Made by a program: the position numbers and the translations under genes. Under the pieces are notes generated by a model. It ran no database searches. It was not told the DNA's origin and saw nothing but the letters and a program-made list of their open reading frames with translations. Of a DNA stretch of 18,388 nt, positions 6,252-13,877 are shown piece by piece; positions within the stretch are counted from its first letter, which is position 1; every line of letters starts with the position of its first letter. Source of the stretch: JAVZGQ01 sp038998365 (GTDB taxonomy: Archaea; Aenigmatarchaeota; Aenigmatarchaeia; CG10238-14; SCSR01); the NCBI GenBank assembly GCA_038998365.1, contig JAVZHJ010000008.1, positions 1 through 18,388 on the forward strand, read 5' to 3'.

Positions 6252-7526
6252 TTAAATTTTTTTACCAAAAAGAAAATTTTCTCTCGCTTCTTCAACTTCA
6301 ACTTCAACAAATTTTCCAAAAATTTCTTCTCTTGTTTTCAAAACAATCGGCTTGTAAGCAAAATTTCTTGCAACAAAGCTTCCTTTCTTGCCAATTTCAT
6401 CAACCAAAGCTTCACCTTTCCAACCAATCCAAAGCTTGTTCTTCTCAAAAGAAATTTTCTTTATCAGCTTGCTAAGCTCCAAGCTTCTCTCACTTATTGT
6501 TTTAGCATTAAGCTGCTTCATTTTGGCAGCTTCTGTTCTTGGTCTTGCTCCAAATTTCGACAAATTAACAACATCAGGCTTAACTTTTTCCAAAATTTTT
6601 TTCGTGGCTAAAAAATCTTTTTCTGTTTCAGAAGGAAAGCCTGCTATGATGTCTGTGCTTAAAGTAAGTTTAGGAAAAGCTTTCCTGAATTTTTTCACAA
6701 TCTCAACAAAATCTTTTGCTTTGTAGCCTCTTTTCATGAGCTTTAACACCTTATCGCTTCCAGATTGCAAAGGCAAGTGCAAGAATTTGAAGACCTTCTC
6801 ATCTTGATAAGCTTCTATAAGCTTGTTCAAAATTTTCTTAGCATGCAAGGGATTTGCCATGCCAACTCTAACAAAAAACTTTCCTTCTAGCTTACAAATT
6901 TCTATCAAAAGCTCAGCCAAATTTGTTCCAATGTCAAAGCCATAACATCCGCAATCCAAGCTTGTAAGCCAAATTTCTCTGCAGCCATCTGCCAAAGCCT
7001 TTTTCACTTCTTCAACTATTCCTTCCAAAGGATAGCTTAATAGCTTGCTCCTATAAGGCTCGTAGCAATAGCTACAATTTGAAGTGCAGCCTCGAGCTAT
7101 TTGCACTATTGCAACAAAAGGATTTCTCCTACATCTCGGCAATCCAAGCTTAGGCTTTTTTGAATCTTGAATTAAAACAACTCTTTCCCCTCGCAAAGCA
7201 GCATTTGCCGCATCAACTATTCTTTCCACATTCTCAGGAGCAATCAAAGAAGCTTTTGGGTTTATTTTTTCTATAAGCTTGCTATCAGTCTTTGCCATGC
7301 AGCCAGCAACTATCAAAGGCTTTTTCAACTTGATCAATTCTTTGAGCTTGTGAAGCATCTTGTTAAAAGTTTGTTGTTTAACAACGCAAGTGAAAATCAC
7401 GTTCAGCTCAGATTCTTTTTCATTTCTTGCTAGCTCAAAACCAGCTTGCTTCAAAAGACCACAAGCTATTTCAAAGTCAGCAAAACTTGATGAGCAGCCA
7501 TAAGCTTCAAGGTAAACTTTTGCCAT
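6252..7526 (-). CDS. tRNA methylthiotransferase, archaeal e-MtaB/CDKAL1 type
   Basis: A MiaB-family radical SAM enzyme predicted to convert t6A37 to ms2t6A37 in ANN-decoding tRNAs. The 424 residues have all three parts: an N-terminal methylthiotransferase domain with the auxiliary-cluster cysteines Cys11 (YLEAYGCSSS), Cys47 (IFTCVV) and Cys76 (VAGCMAK); a radical SAM domain with RGCTSNCSYCY (Cys147, Cys151, Cys154); and a C-terminal TRAM domain (about 360-424, LWIGWKGEALVDEIGKKGSF). The YGCSSSFAD start, rather than the bacterial GCQMN, fits the archaeal/eukaryotic branch. It starts with ATG at 7526, only 5 nt after the stop of the PH-domain gene upstream, so the two form one operon. Confidence 0.93.
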   Translation of the reverse strand: MAKVYLEAYGCSSSFADFEIACGLLKQAGFELARNEKESELNVIFTCVVKQQTFNKMLHKLKELIKLKKPLIVAGCMAKTDSKLIEKINPKASLIAPENVERIVDAANAALRGERVVLIQDSKKPKLGLPRCRRNPFVAIVQIARGCTSNCSYCYEPYRSKLLSYPLEGIVEEVKKALADGCREIWLTSLDCGCYGFDIGTNLAELLIEICKLEGKFFVRVGMANPLHAKKILNKLIEAYQDEKVFKFLHLPLQSGSDKVLKLMKRGYKAKDFVEIVKKFRKAFPKLTLSTDIIAGFPSETEKDFLATKKILEKVKPDVVNLSKFGARPRTEAAKMKQLNAKTISERSLELSKLIKKISFEKNKLWIGWKGEALVDEIGKKGSFVARNFAYKPIVLKTREEIFGKFVEVEVEEARENFLFGKKI

Positions 7527-7531
7527 CTTCC

Positions 7532-7981
7532 CTACTTTTTCTTTTTCTTGCTAGACTTTATTATCTCTTGGAAATGCTCGTAAACTTTATCAGGATTCCT
7601 TATTCCCTTCAGCACGATTTCATCCTTAAAGCCGGAAATCTTAACAGTGCCAAACTTAAGCATTCTTCCGAGTAGAGTCTTGTGTATTGTTGTGCCGGCT
7701 ATTTGATCATAAGGTATGGAAACCTTTTTCTTTGATAAAATCCCTTCAATCATGGTGACATTGTCTTCTTCCAGCAAATAGTAACGATAAATCCTAACAA
7801 ATTCAGGCTCGGCCAAAACTATTGCTATCAAAGGAATGCAAACTAGCAAAGCAATTGACTTGAAAGAATCATTTAGCTGGAGAAGATGAATCAAAATCAA
7901 GAAGGCAAAGATTAAAAGAGCAAAGAGGTAGTTGTAGAAGAAGGATATACGTGAAGTCTTGTATTTGCTTTGAATTCCCAT
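7532..7981 (-). CDS. Membrane protein with bacterial-type PH (YdbS/YdbT-like) domain
   Basis: This 149-residue protein has two predicted membrane helices (about residues 14-34 and 42-58) followed by a PH-like domain (about 62-140). YYLLEEDNVTMIEGILSKKK, SIPYDQIAGTTIHKTLLGR and FGTVKISG are the usual blocks of the DUF304/bPH2 family. The tail ends in a run of lysines. The family's role is poorly known; it probably places the PH domain on the cytoplasmic face of the membrane. It is the first gene of an operon with the e-MtaB gene (5-nt gap), an association with no obvious functional logic. The ATG at 7981 is 25 bp from a TATA element (8002-8011) shared with the divergent radical SAM gene. Confidence 0.8.
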   Translation of the reverse strand: MGIQSKYKTSRISFFYNYLFALLIFAFLILIHLLQLNDSFKSIALLVCIPLIAIVLAEPEFVRIYRYYLLEEDNVTMIEGILSKKKVSIPYDQIAGTTIHKTLLGRMLKFGTVKISGFKDEIVLKGIRNPDKVYEHFQEIIKSSKKKKK

Positions 7982-8000
7982 AATTTTAATTTGTGAAAAA

Positions 8001-8012
8001 AGATATATTTAG
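8001..8012. promoter_or_regulatory. Single TATA element serving two divergent genes
   Basis: AGATATATTTAG lies in the 52-bp gap between the divergent ATGs at 7981 (minus) and 8034 (plus). It reads as TATA-like on both strands (GATATATTTA / TAAATATATC) and is centred about 25 bp from one start and 28 bp from the other, the expected TATA-to-start spacing for leaderless transcription both ways. No other TATA-like sequence is well placed. Confidence 0.6.
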
Positions 8013-8033
8013 AATATTTTCACTTTTAAATCA

Positions 8034-9125
8034 ATGGGGAAATGCAAACTTTGTGGTAAAGAATCAAAGCTTATATCTTCTTTTCTTCAACTTTGTAGAG
8101 ATTGCATCTTAAGCGAGAAAAAAGCTAAAATAATTGCGCTCGAAGCTCAAACTAGCTCAAGAAAAAAATTCTCGCTTCCAGAAAAAATTCCAAGAAAAGG
8201 AATTCTTTGTGGGTTTTGTGGCAATAACTGTAAAATTGGACTGAATGAAAAAGGATTTTGTGGTTTGGTTGAAAATAAAGACAACAAGCTTATAAGGCTT
8301 GCCGGAACTGAAGAAAAAGGATTGTGTGAATGGTATTATGATGAGCATGTGACAAATTGTGTAGCTTCTTGGGTTTGTCCCGCGGGTACAGGCTGTGGAT
8401 ATCCAAAATATGCGAGAAAAGAAGGGCCTGAAATTGGTTATTACAACTTGGCCGTATTCTATGGGGCTTGCAATTTCAATTGCCTCTTTTGTCAAAACTG
8501 GCATTTCAAAGAAAACACGAGAAAACTTTCTCCCCTGATTTCAGCTCAAGAGTTAGCAGAAAAAGTGAATGAAAATGTGAGTTGCATTTGTTATTTTGGT
8601 GGTGATCCTGGACCGCAATTGTTACATGCCATAGAAACTTCAAATTTAGCAAGAGAAAAATTCAAGAATTTAAGAATTTGTATGGAAACGAATGGAAATT
8701 TGAACACTTCTCTTTTGAAAAAATTTGCAAAAATTTCTTTCGAGTCTGGTGGTACGATAAAATTTGATTTGAAATTTAAAAGCGAAGCTCTTTCTTTAGC
8801 ACTTTGCGGTATTTCTAACAAGCAAACTTACAAGAATTTCAAAATTTTAGCAAAATTTCACAAAAAAAGAAAAGAAGTTCCTTTCTTACATGCAAGCACT
8901 TTGTTGATTCCGGGCTATGTGAATGAAGAAGAAGTTAAGACTATTGCAGAATTCATAGCAAAGCAAGATAAAAGCATACCTTACTCTCTTCTAGCCTTTT
9001 ATCCAACCTTCTTTTTTTCCGATCTTCCTTTCACGAGCAAAAAACTAGCTTTCAATTGCTTGAAGGTAGCGAAAGAAGCTGGGTTAGAAAAAGTTAGGAT
9101 TGGAAATTTTCATTTGCTACACTAG
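8034..9125 (+). CDS. Cysteine-rich radical SAM enzyme, PflA-like (COG1180/COG1313 type)
   Basis: This 363-residue protein carries the radical SAM motif GACNFNCLFCQNW (Cys146, Cys150, Cys153) and a PflA-like core (FGGDPGP at about 188-194, METNGN). The N-terminus is unusual: a zinc ribbon CKLC (Cys4, Cys7) paired with CRDC (Cys21, Cys24), then a second set CGFCGNNC plus Cys76 (Cys59, Cys62, Cys66, Cys76), and a third set Cys98, Cys109, Cys115, Cys121 within NCVASWVCPAGTGCGYP. The middle resembles the CxxCxxxC...GFCG block of activase-like radical SAM proteins such as AmrS. The partner protein or substrate is unknown and no glycyl-radical enzyme is in the window. It starts at ATG 8034, leaderless from the shared TATA. 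Its last 9 bp overlap the convergent phosphoesterase gene. Confidence 0.85.
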   Translation: MGKCKLCGKESKLISSFLQLCRDCILSEKKAKIIALEAQTSSRKKFSLPEKIPRKGILCGFCGNNCKIGLNEKGFCGLVENKDNKLIRLAGTEEKGLCEWYYDEHVTNCVASWVCPAGTGCGYPKYARKEGPEIGYYNLAVFYGACNFNCLFCQNWHFKENTRKLSPLISAQELAEKVNENVSCICYFGGDPGPQLLHAIETSNLAREKFKNLRICMETNGNLNTSLLKKFAKISFESGGTIKFDLKFKSEALSLALCGISNKQTYKNFKILAKFHKKRKEVPFLHASTLLIPGYVNEEEVKTIAEFIAKQDKSIPYSLLAFYPTFFFSDLPFTSKKLAFNCLKVAKEAGLEKVRIGNFHLLH

Positions 9126-9887
9126 CCTCAACTCTTTAATTTTAGGAAATTTTAACGCGCCAGCTTCTTTATCCAAAGCTATTGGAGTCAATTCATCCAC
9201 ATCAACTTCTTTTAAAATTGGAGAGAGCAATTCTTCTTTTTCTATTGCATTTATCGCAACACCAGAAGCCAAAGGTGAAAAAGCTGGCAAACAAATTATT
9301 TTTCTCCCATCTTTCATCTTCCCATAAAGCAAGCAAGGCACTTTTATTCTGTCATAGCCTTCAGCCAAAAGAATTGCAGGCTGCTCATGCCCTATCACAA
9401 CAACCTTAGCTTCTTTAGGGAACAAAATTTTCTTGTGGCCATGGGTAAAGAGAATTTCACCAGCTAGATAATAAGGGTCAAAAACTTTTATGCCGAGCTT
9501 GCTTGCTATGTTTAGCAAATAATTGTCATGATTCCCCCTAACAAGAATTATCTCACCAACTTTCTTGCTCAAAAAGCCTATCAGCTCCTTAACTTCCCTC
9601 CACTCTTGAGCAGAAGCTTCACCAAACTCGTGCTTCACATCACCATTTATCACAACAGCCTTTGGCTCAACCTTTTTAAAAATTCCTTTCAAAGCTTCTA
9701 TAATTTCTTTCAGTTGAACTTGTGGCACAAAAATCCCTTGCTCTGCCAAATAAAGCTCTTCCCCAAGTTGCAAATCAGAAATTGCAAGCAAGCAAAGCTT
9801 CTCAACAAAAATAGCTGGATAGCTGTTTATTATCTTAATTCCAGGGAAGATTTCAATTTCACTTTTCTTCTGCATAGATAACAGCAT
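9117..9887 (-). CDS. Metallophosphoesterase of the Lhr-associated COG1407 type
   Basis: A calcineurin-like phosphoesterase with motifs in order: SDLQLG (37-42), NGDVKHEFG (81-89), RGNHD (117-121), THGHK (148-152) and GHEQPA (166-171). KHEFG and GHEQPA match the archaeal COG1407 family, whose genes are commonly found beside lhr. The first motif normally reads D-x-H; here the metal-ligand His is Gln40, which may weaken or alter the metal site. The ATG at 9887 gives 256 residues; a second ATG at 9875 gives 252. Either start lies inside the end of the Sm-like gene, so translation is probably coupled. It is third in the lhr - Sm-like - phosphoesterase operon. Family is confident; substrate (nucleotide, RNA or DNA end) is unknown. 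Confidence 0.88.
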   Translation of the reverse strand: MLLSMQKKSEIEIFPGIKIINSYPAIFVEKLCLLAISDLQLGEELYLAEQGIFVPQVQLKEIIEALKGIFKKVEPKAVVINGDVKHEFGEASAQEWREVKELIGFLSKKVGEIILVRGNHDNYLLNIASKLGIKVFDPYYLAGEILFTHGHKKILFPKEAKVVVIGHEQPAILLAEGYDRIKVPCLLYGKMKDGRKIICLPAFSPLASGVAINAIEKEELLSPILKEVDVDELTPIALDKEAGALKFPKIKELRLV

Positions 9888-10026
9888 CTTTATTTATAAT
9901 CTTCCTTTTTCCCTTATCTTCAAGAACAATCCATTGGTCAGCTTCTTTTAAAATTCCTTCAAAAGGCACGGAAGTGTCGCCGAGCATCACGATAAGTCTA
10001 ACTTTCTTGCCAACAAGATCTTTCAT
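9859..10026 (-). CDS. Small Sm/Hfq-like beta-barrel protein (55 residues)
   Basis: Found by translating the gap between lhr and the phosphoesterase: ATG at 10026, stop TGA at 9859-9861, 55 residues. It begins MKDLVGKKVRLIVMLGD, continues SVPFEGILKEADQWIVLED, and ends INKDAVIYAEEK. The pattern 'GK-x-V-x-hydrophobic-x3-G, F-x-G-x-L-x3-D-x-W-hydrophobic, then K-hydrophobic-I-x3-hydrophobic-I' resembles a minimal Sm fold (Sm1 and Sm2 strands), as in archaeal LSm-like or Hfq-like RNA-binding proteins. This is fold-level recognition by eye, so a different small barrel (SH3 or KOW-like) is possible. Its ATG overlaps the lhr stop (ATGA), and its end overlaps the phosphoesterase start by 17-29 nt. The tight coupling on both sides makes it very likely a real gene and probably a partner of Lhr. 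Confidence 0.78.
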   Translation of the reverse strand: MKDLVGKKVRLIVMLGDTSVPFEGILKEADQWIVLEDKGKRKIINKDAVIYAEEK

Positions 10027-12698
10027 GCTTTCACCCTCTCCAAAACTTTTTTGTGAAGCTCTAATAATAATTTTTTCCTGTCTTCCATTAGAACAACATC
10101 ACTTTCACCCAGAACAATTAGCGAATGAGCAAATGGGCTTGGTAAATCACTTTCAGGCAAGAACTCAAGTTTTATCTTGCCCTTTTCGATTTTTTCCAAA
10201 ATTTCTTTTGCATGTTTTATGTCCATGTAATCTTCCAAGACTTCACGATAAGTTTCTTTTAGAACAGGAAAATCCTTAATCTTCTCGCAAGCTTTTATTA
10301 AGCGGTCAGCATTCAATTGCTGCTTGGCAACTCTTATCTCATATCCTTTGTAATTCCTGAGTATCATTAGAGCTCTAACAGCAGAATGCCTGAACTTTCT
10401 CTTCACAAGCTCAGTTTGCCTCAATGCTTTTTTCAAAATTTCCTCAAGCTCTTTTGCTTTAATCAGTTTAATCAACTCCTTCGGTTCAACTCTTTTAGCT
10501 TTGATTTCTTTTATTTTCTTGATGAAAAGCCACCCCTGCTCCAAAGTTTCTGCAGGAATTGTTAGCATGAAGCCATTGTCGCTTATCGTCACAGCAATAG
10601 ATTTTCCCAATTTTTTTGTCAAAGCGAAAGCGAAAGCTCTAGACAAAGCATCATTCACACGCCTGCCATACAAAGAGTGAAAGATTATGTTTTGATTTCC
10701 CCTTTCATCAATGTAATTTTCAACCAAAATTCTTTCATGTGAAGGACCTTTAGCTTTCACCTTCTCCAAAAATTTTGCTTGATAATAAAAGTAATCGGTT
10801 ATAGCTTTTGCGGCCCACTCATTAACAGGATAATTCTTCAACAACCATTCCGCAACTTCTTTCCTCGATTTTTCTTTCAACAGCTTGAACATTTTTTCCC
10901 TAAACTTCCCAACTTCTATTGCTAGTTCAAAGCTTAGCGGCAACTGCTCGGAAAACCAGCTCGGCACTGTAGGCCTTTTCTCTTTTACTGGCAAAACAAA
11001 AGCATTAGCTTGCCTTGCTCTAACAAACTGATAAGTCTTTCCAGCCAGAACAAAAACATCGCCAGGAACAAGTCTTTGCAAGAATTCTTCTTCTATGCTT
11101 CCTATGTATTTTCCATCCAAGCTCTTGACCTTTATCTTAACTTCGTCAGGAATTGTGCCGATATTCAAAGAATAAATCACCCTAGCATATTTGCCACGCC
11201 TTCCAAAAACCATATCTTTGAAATCAACCCAAATCTTGCCATAAACTTTCTTATCTTCTAAGCTATGGTGAGCTCCTGAAAGGTATTCAAGAACTGAAAG
11301 AAAGTCTTCCCACTTCAAATCTCTGTAGCAATAGGATCTTCTCACTAAGCTGAAAGCTTCCCTTATGTTCCACTTCTTCTCCAAACTCATTCCCATCAAG
11401 TGCTGAGCCAAAACATCCAAGCAATTGTGAGGAATTTGGATTTTGTCCAAGAAATACTCGTAAGCTTTCTTGAACATGACAGCAGTTTCAACTAAATCAT
11501 CACGATCCATGCAAATTATCCTTCCAACAGAAGTCTCATGGAGCTTGTGGCCAGCTCTACCTATTCTTTGTAAGCCACGAGAAATACTTTTTGGTGAGCC
11601 AAGCTGAACAACAAGGTCAATGTAACCAATATCTATCCCAAGTTCTAAACTTGTTGAAGAAATTATCGCTTTTAGCAAGCCTTTTTTCAACTTTTCTTCA
11701 AGCTCAAGCCTTATGTCACGAGAAACAGAGCTATGATGAGCGCCAATATCTTCATCGCTATAAACTTCAGGAAACATTTGTTTTAAATGGTGAACTACTC
11801 TTTCAGTCCCACTTCTCGTGTTTGTGAAAACAAGCGTTGTTTTTCGCTTTGAAATCATTTCATGTAAAAGTTTATACATGCTGCTTGTTATTTCTTCAGC
11901 TGGAGTATAAACTATGTCTTTAACTGGAGACAAAACTTTTATGTCCATTGGCTTTACAAATCTTGCATCTACTATTGTGCAACTTCTTTCTTTTCCATTC
12001 TCATATCCAACCAAAAATCTTGCAACTTCATCTAAAGGCTCTAAAGTTGCTCCTAGCCCTATTCTCACCAAAGACTTACCAACAAACTCTTGCAACCTTT
12101 CCAAACTTAAGCTCAAGTGTACACCACGTTTAGAATTTGCAAGCTCATGAATTTCATCAACAACAACCCATTTCACTTTTTTGAACTTTTCTTTAAATTT
12201 TCTTGTGCTTAAAACAATAGCAACGGTTTCAGGAGTTGTAACAAGAATGTGTGGTGGCTTCTTGAGTTGTTTTTGCTTCTCATTTGCTGAAGTGTCACCT
12301 GTTCTAACACCAATCCTAACTTCAGGTAGTTCTATTCCTTGTTCTTTAGCAATTTCTCTTATTTCTTTTAGCGGAACAAGCAAGTTTCTGTGAATGTCAT
12401 TGTCCAAAGCTTTGAGTGGGGAAATGTAAATACAGTAAACCATATCTTCAAGCTTTCCCTCTTCTGCAAGTCCAAACAAATGGTCGAGAATTGATAGAAA
12501 AGAGCTTAAGGTTTTGCCTGAGCCTGTAGGTGCTGTGATCAAAGTATTTTTTCCTTTGTGAATCAGCTCTACAGCAAATTTCTGGTGAATTATCATTTCT
12601 TTGAAATTTCTTTTGAACCATTCGCGAACATAAGGCCTAAGCAAACCCAAAACCTTTTCATCTTGTTTTGGTTTTTTTATGTTAACGTAGCGGATCAT
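10023..12698 (-). CDS. lhr: Lhr-type superfamily 2 ATP-dependent helicase
   Basis: At 891 residues it has the length of an archaeal Lhr core (two RecA domains, winged helix, and the Lhr-specific C-terminal domain). Motifs: Walker A APTGSGKT (56-63), PLKAL (94-98), TTPET (154-158), DEIHEL (181-186, a DEIH rather than DEAH box), GATLEP (216-221), FTNTRSG (291-297), TSLELGIDIG (349-358) and QRIGRAGH (377-384). The C-terminal half (SLYGRRVNDALSRAFA, VTISDNGFMLTIP) is typical of the Lhr core domain 4. Lhr proteins unwind RNA:DNA hybrids and branched DNA with 3'-5' polarity and are linked to repair and replication restart. The ATG at 12698 has TTTAAAAT at 12722-12729 about 27 bp upstream. It is first gene of a three-gene overlapping operon and divergent from the UDG gene. 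Confidence 0.95.
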   Translation of the reverse strand: MIRYVNIKKPKQDEKVLGLLRPYVREWFKRNFKEMIIHQKFAVELIHKGKNTLITAPTGSGKTLSSFLSILDHLFGLAEEGKLEDMVYCIYISPLKALDNDIHRNLLVPLKEIREIAKEQGIELPEVRIGVRTGDTSANEKQKQLKKPPHILVTTPETVAIVLSTRKFKEKFKKVKWVVVDEIHELANSKRGVHLSLSLERLQEFVGKSLVRIGLGATLEPLDEVARFLVGYENGKERSCTIVDARFVKPMDIKVLSPVKDIVYTPAEEITSSMYKLLHEMISKRKTTLVFTNTRSGTERVVHHLKQMFPEVYSDEDIGAHHSSVSRDIRLELEEKLKKGLLKAIISSTSLELGIDIGYIDLVVQLGSPKSISRGLQRIGRAGHKLHETSVGRIICMDRDDLVETAVMFKKAYEYFLDKIQIPHNCLDVLAQHLMGMSLEKKWNIREAFSLVRRSYCYRDLKWEDFLSVLEYLSGAHHSLEDKKVYGKIWVDFKDMVFGRRGKYARVIYSLNIGTIPDEVKIKVKSLDGKYIGSIEEEFLQRLVPGDVFVLAGKTYQFVRARQANAFVLPVKEKRPTVPSWFSEQLPLSFELAIEVGKFREKMFKLLKEKSRKEVAEWLLKNYPVNEWAAKAITDYFYYQAKFLEKVKAKGPSHERILVENYIDERGNQNIIFHSLYGRRVNDALSRAFAFALTKKLGKSIAVTISDNGFMLTIPAETLEQGWLFIKKIKEIKAKRVEPKELIKLIKAKELEEILKKALRQTELVKRKFRHSAVRALMILRNYKGYEIRVAKQQLNADRLIKACEKIKDFPVLKETYREVLEDYMDIKHAKEILEKIEKGKIKLEFLPESDLPSPFAHSLIVLGESDVVLMEDRKKLLLELHKKVLERVKA

Positions 12699-12761
12699 GA
12701 AAATCGCATAATATATGTGAATTTTAAAGAATAAGCTTTACGATTTTACTTATAGATAAAG
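12699..12761. promoter_or_regulatory. Divergent lhr / UDG promoter region
   Basis: A 63-bp gap separates the divergent ATGs at 12698 and 12762. On the minus strand TTTAAAAT (12722-12729) is at good TATA distance from lhr, with an additional AT-rich CATATATTATG (about 12709-12719) closer in. On the plus strand the AT-rich stretch at 12722-12740 is the only candidate for the UDG gene, and it is weaker. The two promoters must overlap physically. Confidence 0.4.
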
Positions 12762-13304
12762 ATGAAGAGTTTGGAAGAAATTGCAAAGGAAATAAAGAAA
12801 TGCAAAAAATGTGGGCTTTGGAAAATTAGGAAAAATGCTGTGCCTGGAGAAGGACCATCAAATGCAAAAGTTGCTTTTCTTGGGCAAAATCCAGGAAGAA
12901 ATGAAGACCTTCAAGGAAAACCTTTTGTTGGCTTAGCAGGAAAATTTTTAGAAAAACTTTTAGAGTCAATAAAATTGAAGAGGGAAGAAATTTTCATAAC
13001 AGGAGTGGTGAAATGTCATACTCCAAAAAACAGGAGGCCGAGCAAAACTGAAATCGAAGCTTGCAAGCCTTACACTTTTGAACAGCTTGAAGTCATAAAA
13101 CCTAAAATTTTGGTTTTGCTTGGTGATGTTGCAAGAGAAGCTTTTGGTTTTGAAGGAAAAATTTCAGAAATTCATGGCAAAGTTTTGAAGAAAGATGGAA
13201 GAATTTACTTCTTCACTTTCCATCCTGCTGCTGCTATGAGGTTTCCAAAAATCAGAAAGCTGATGGAAGAGGATTTTCTTAAGCTTAAGAGGCTGATAAA
13301 ATGA
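12762..13304 (+). CDS. udg: Family 4 (thermostable-type) uracil-DNA glycosylase, [4Fe-4S]
   Basis: Removes uracil from DNA to begin base excision repair. The 180-residue protein has the four iron-sulfur cysteines of family 4 UDGs (Cys14, Cys17, Cys85, Cys101; CKKC near the start, KCHTPKNRRP in the middle). It also has the uracil-pocket motif VPGEGP ... FLGQNPG (28-45, with KPFVGLAG at 53-60) and the C-terminal FHPAAAMR (153-160). The active-site loop reads GQNPG instead of the usual GEAPG, so the acidic residue after the first glycine is Gln42 and the next is Asn43. The function is probably the same, but substrate range may differ. It starts with ATG at 12762, divergent from lhr, and overlaps the next glycosylase gene by 4 nt (ATGA). 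Confidence 0.93.
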   Translation: MKSLEEIAKEIKKCKKCGLWKIRKNAVPGEGPSNAKVAFLGQNPGRNEDLQGKPFVGLAGKFLEKLLESIKLKREEIFITGVVKCHTPKNRRPSKTEIEACKPYTFEQLEVIKPKILVLLGDVAREAFGFEGKISEIHGKVLKKDGRIYFFTFHPAAAMRFPKIRKLMEEDFLKLKRLIK

Positions 13305-13876
13305 AGTTGCTAGAGAAAAAATTTTTTGAAAGAAGTCCGGAAAAAGTTGCTAAAGAATTGTTAGGAAAAATTTTGGTCAGAAAGCTGAATGGAAAAATCT
13401 TGTCTGGAAGAATTGTTGAAGTTGAAACTTACTTTGGAGAAGAAGATCCTGCTTCAAGAGCTTACTTGGGAAGGCCAAAACATTGCGTGAAGCTAATGAA
13501 AGATGAGCCGGGGAAAATTTTGATTTACAATGTCCACAACAACTGGATGCTCAATGTTGTGGCTCACGAGAGAGGAAAAACAGGAGCTGTTTTAATAAGA
13601 GCTATTGAACCGATAGAAGGAATGGAAGAAATGAAAGAAAATAGAAAGACAGAAAATGTTTTCGATTTGACAAAAGGGCCGGGAAAACTTTCCAAAGCTT
13701 TGGCCATAGACAAAAGCTTGAATGGAATTGATTCCACAAACGAAGAAAGTCAAATAAATTTTTTTGATGTTGGGGAAAAATTTGAAATTGTTCGCTCGCA
13801 TAGAATAGGCGTAGCTAAAGATTTAGCCAAGCCGTTAAGATTTTTTATAAAAGGCAATAAATTTGTATCAAGGTGA
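13301..13876 (+). CDS. 3-methyladenine/alkyladenine DNA glycosylase (AAG/MPG family)
   Basis: Excises alkylated or deaminated purines from DNA. At 191 residues it matches the compact prokaryotic AAG form. Motifs: GRIVEVETYFGEEDPASRA (37-54) carrying the catalytic Glu42 and the intercalating Tyr44; YNVHNNWMLNVV, where most members have YxxYGMHxCxNVV, so the middle is altered; GAVLIRAIEP; LTKGPGKLSKALAI (nearly invariant in the family); and a C-terminal HRIGV. Two changes (NVHNN, and KHCVKLM where TxRN is usual) suggest a divergent pocket. It is translationally coupled to the UDG gene upstream (ATGA overlap) and followed 1 nt later by the DUF72 gene, so the three form an operon. Confidence 0.9.
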   Translation: MKLLEKKFFERSPEKVAKELLGKILVRKLNGKILSGRIVEVETYFGEEDPASRAYLGRPKHCVKLMKDEPGKILIYNVHNNWMLNVVAHERGKTGAVLIRAIEPIEGMEEMKENRKTENVFDLTKGPGKLSKALAIDKSLNGIDSTNEESQINFFDVGEKFEIVRSHRIGVAKDLAKPLRFFIKGNKFVSR

Positions 13877-13877
13877 A

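Noticed and set aside
9528..9881. Plus-strand ORF of 117 residues
   Set aside because: It is antisense to the phosphoesterase motifs and to the Sm-like gene; its composition is typical of a shadow frame.
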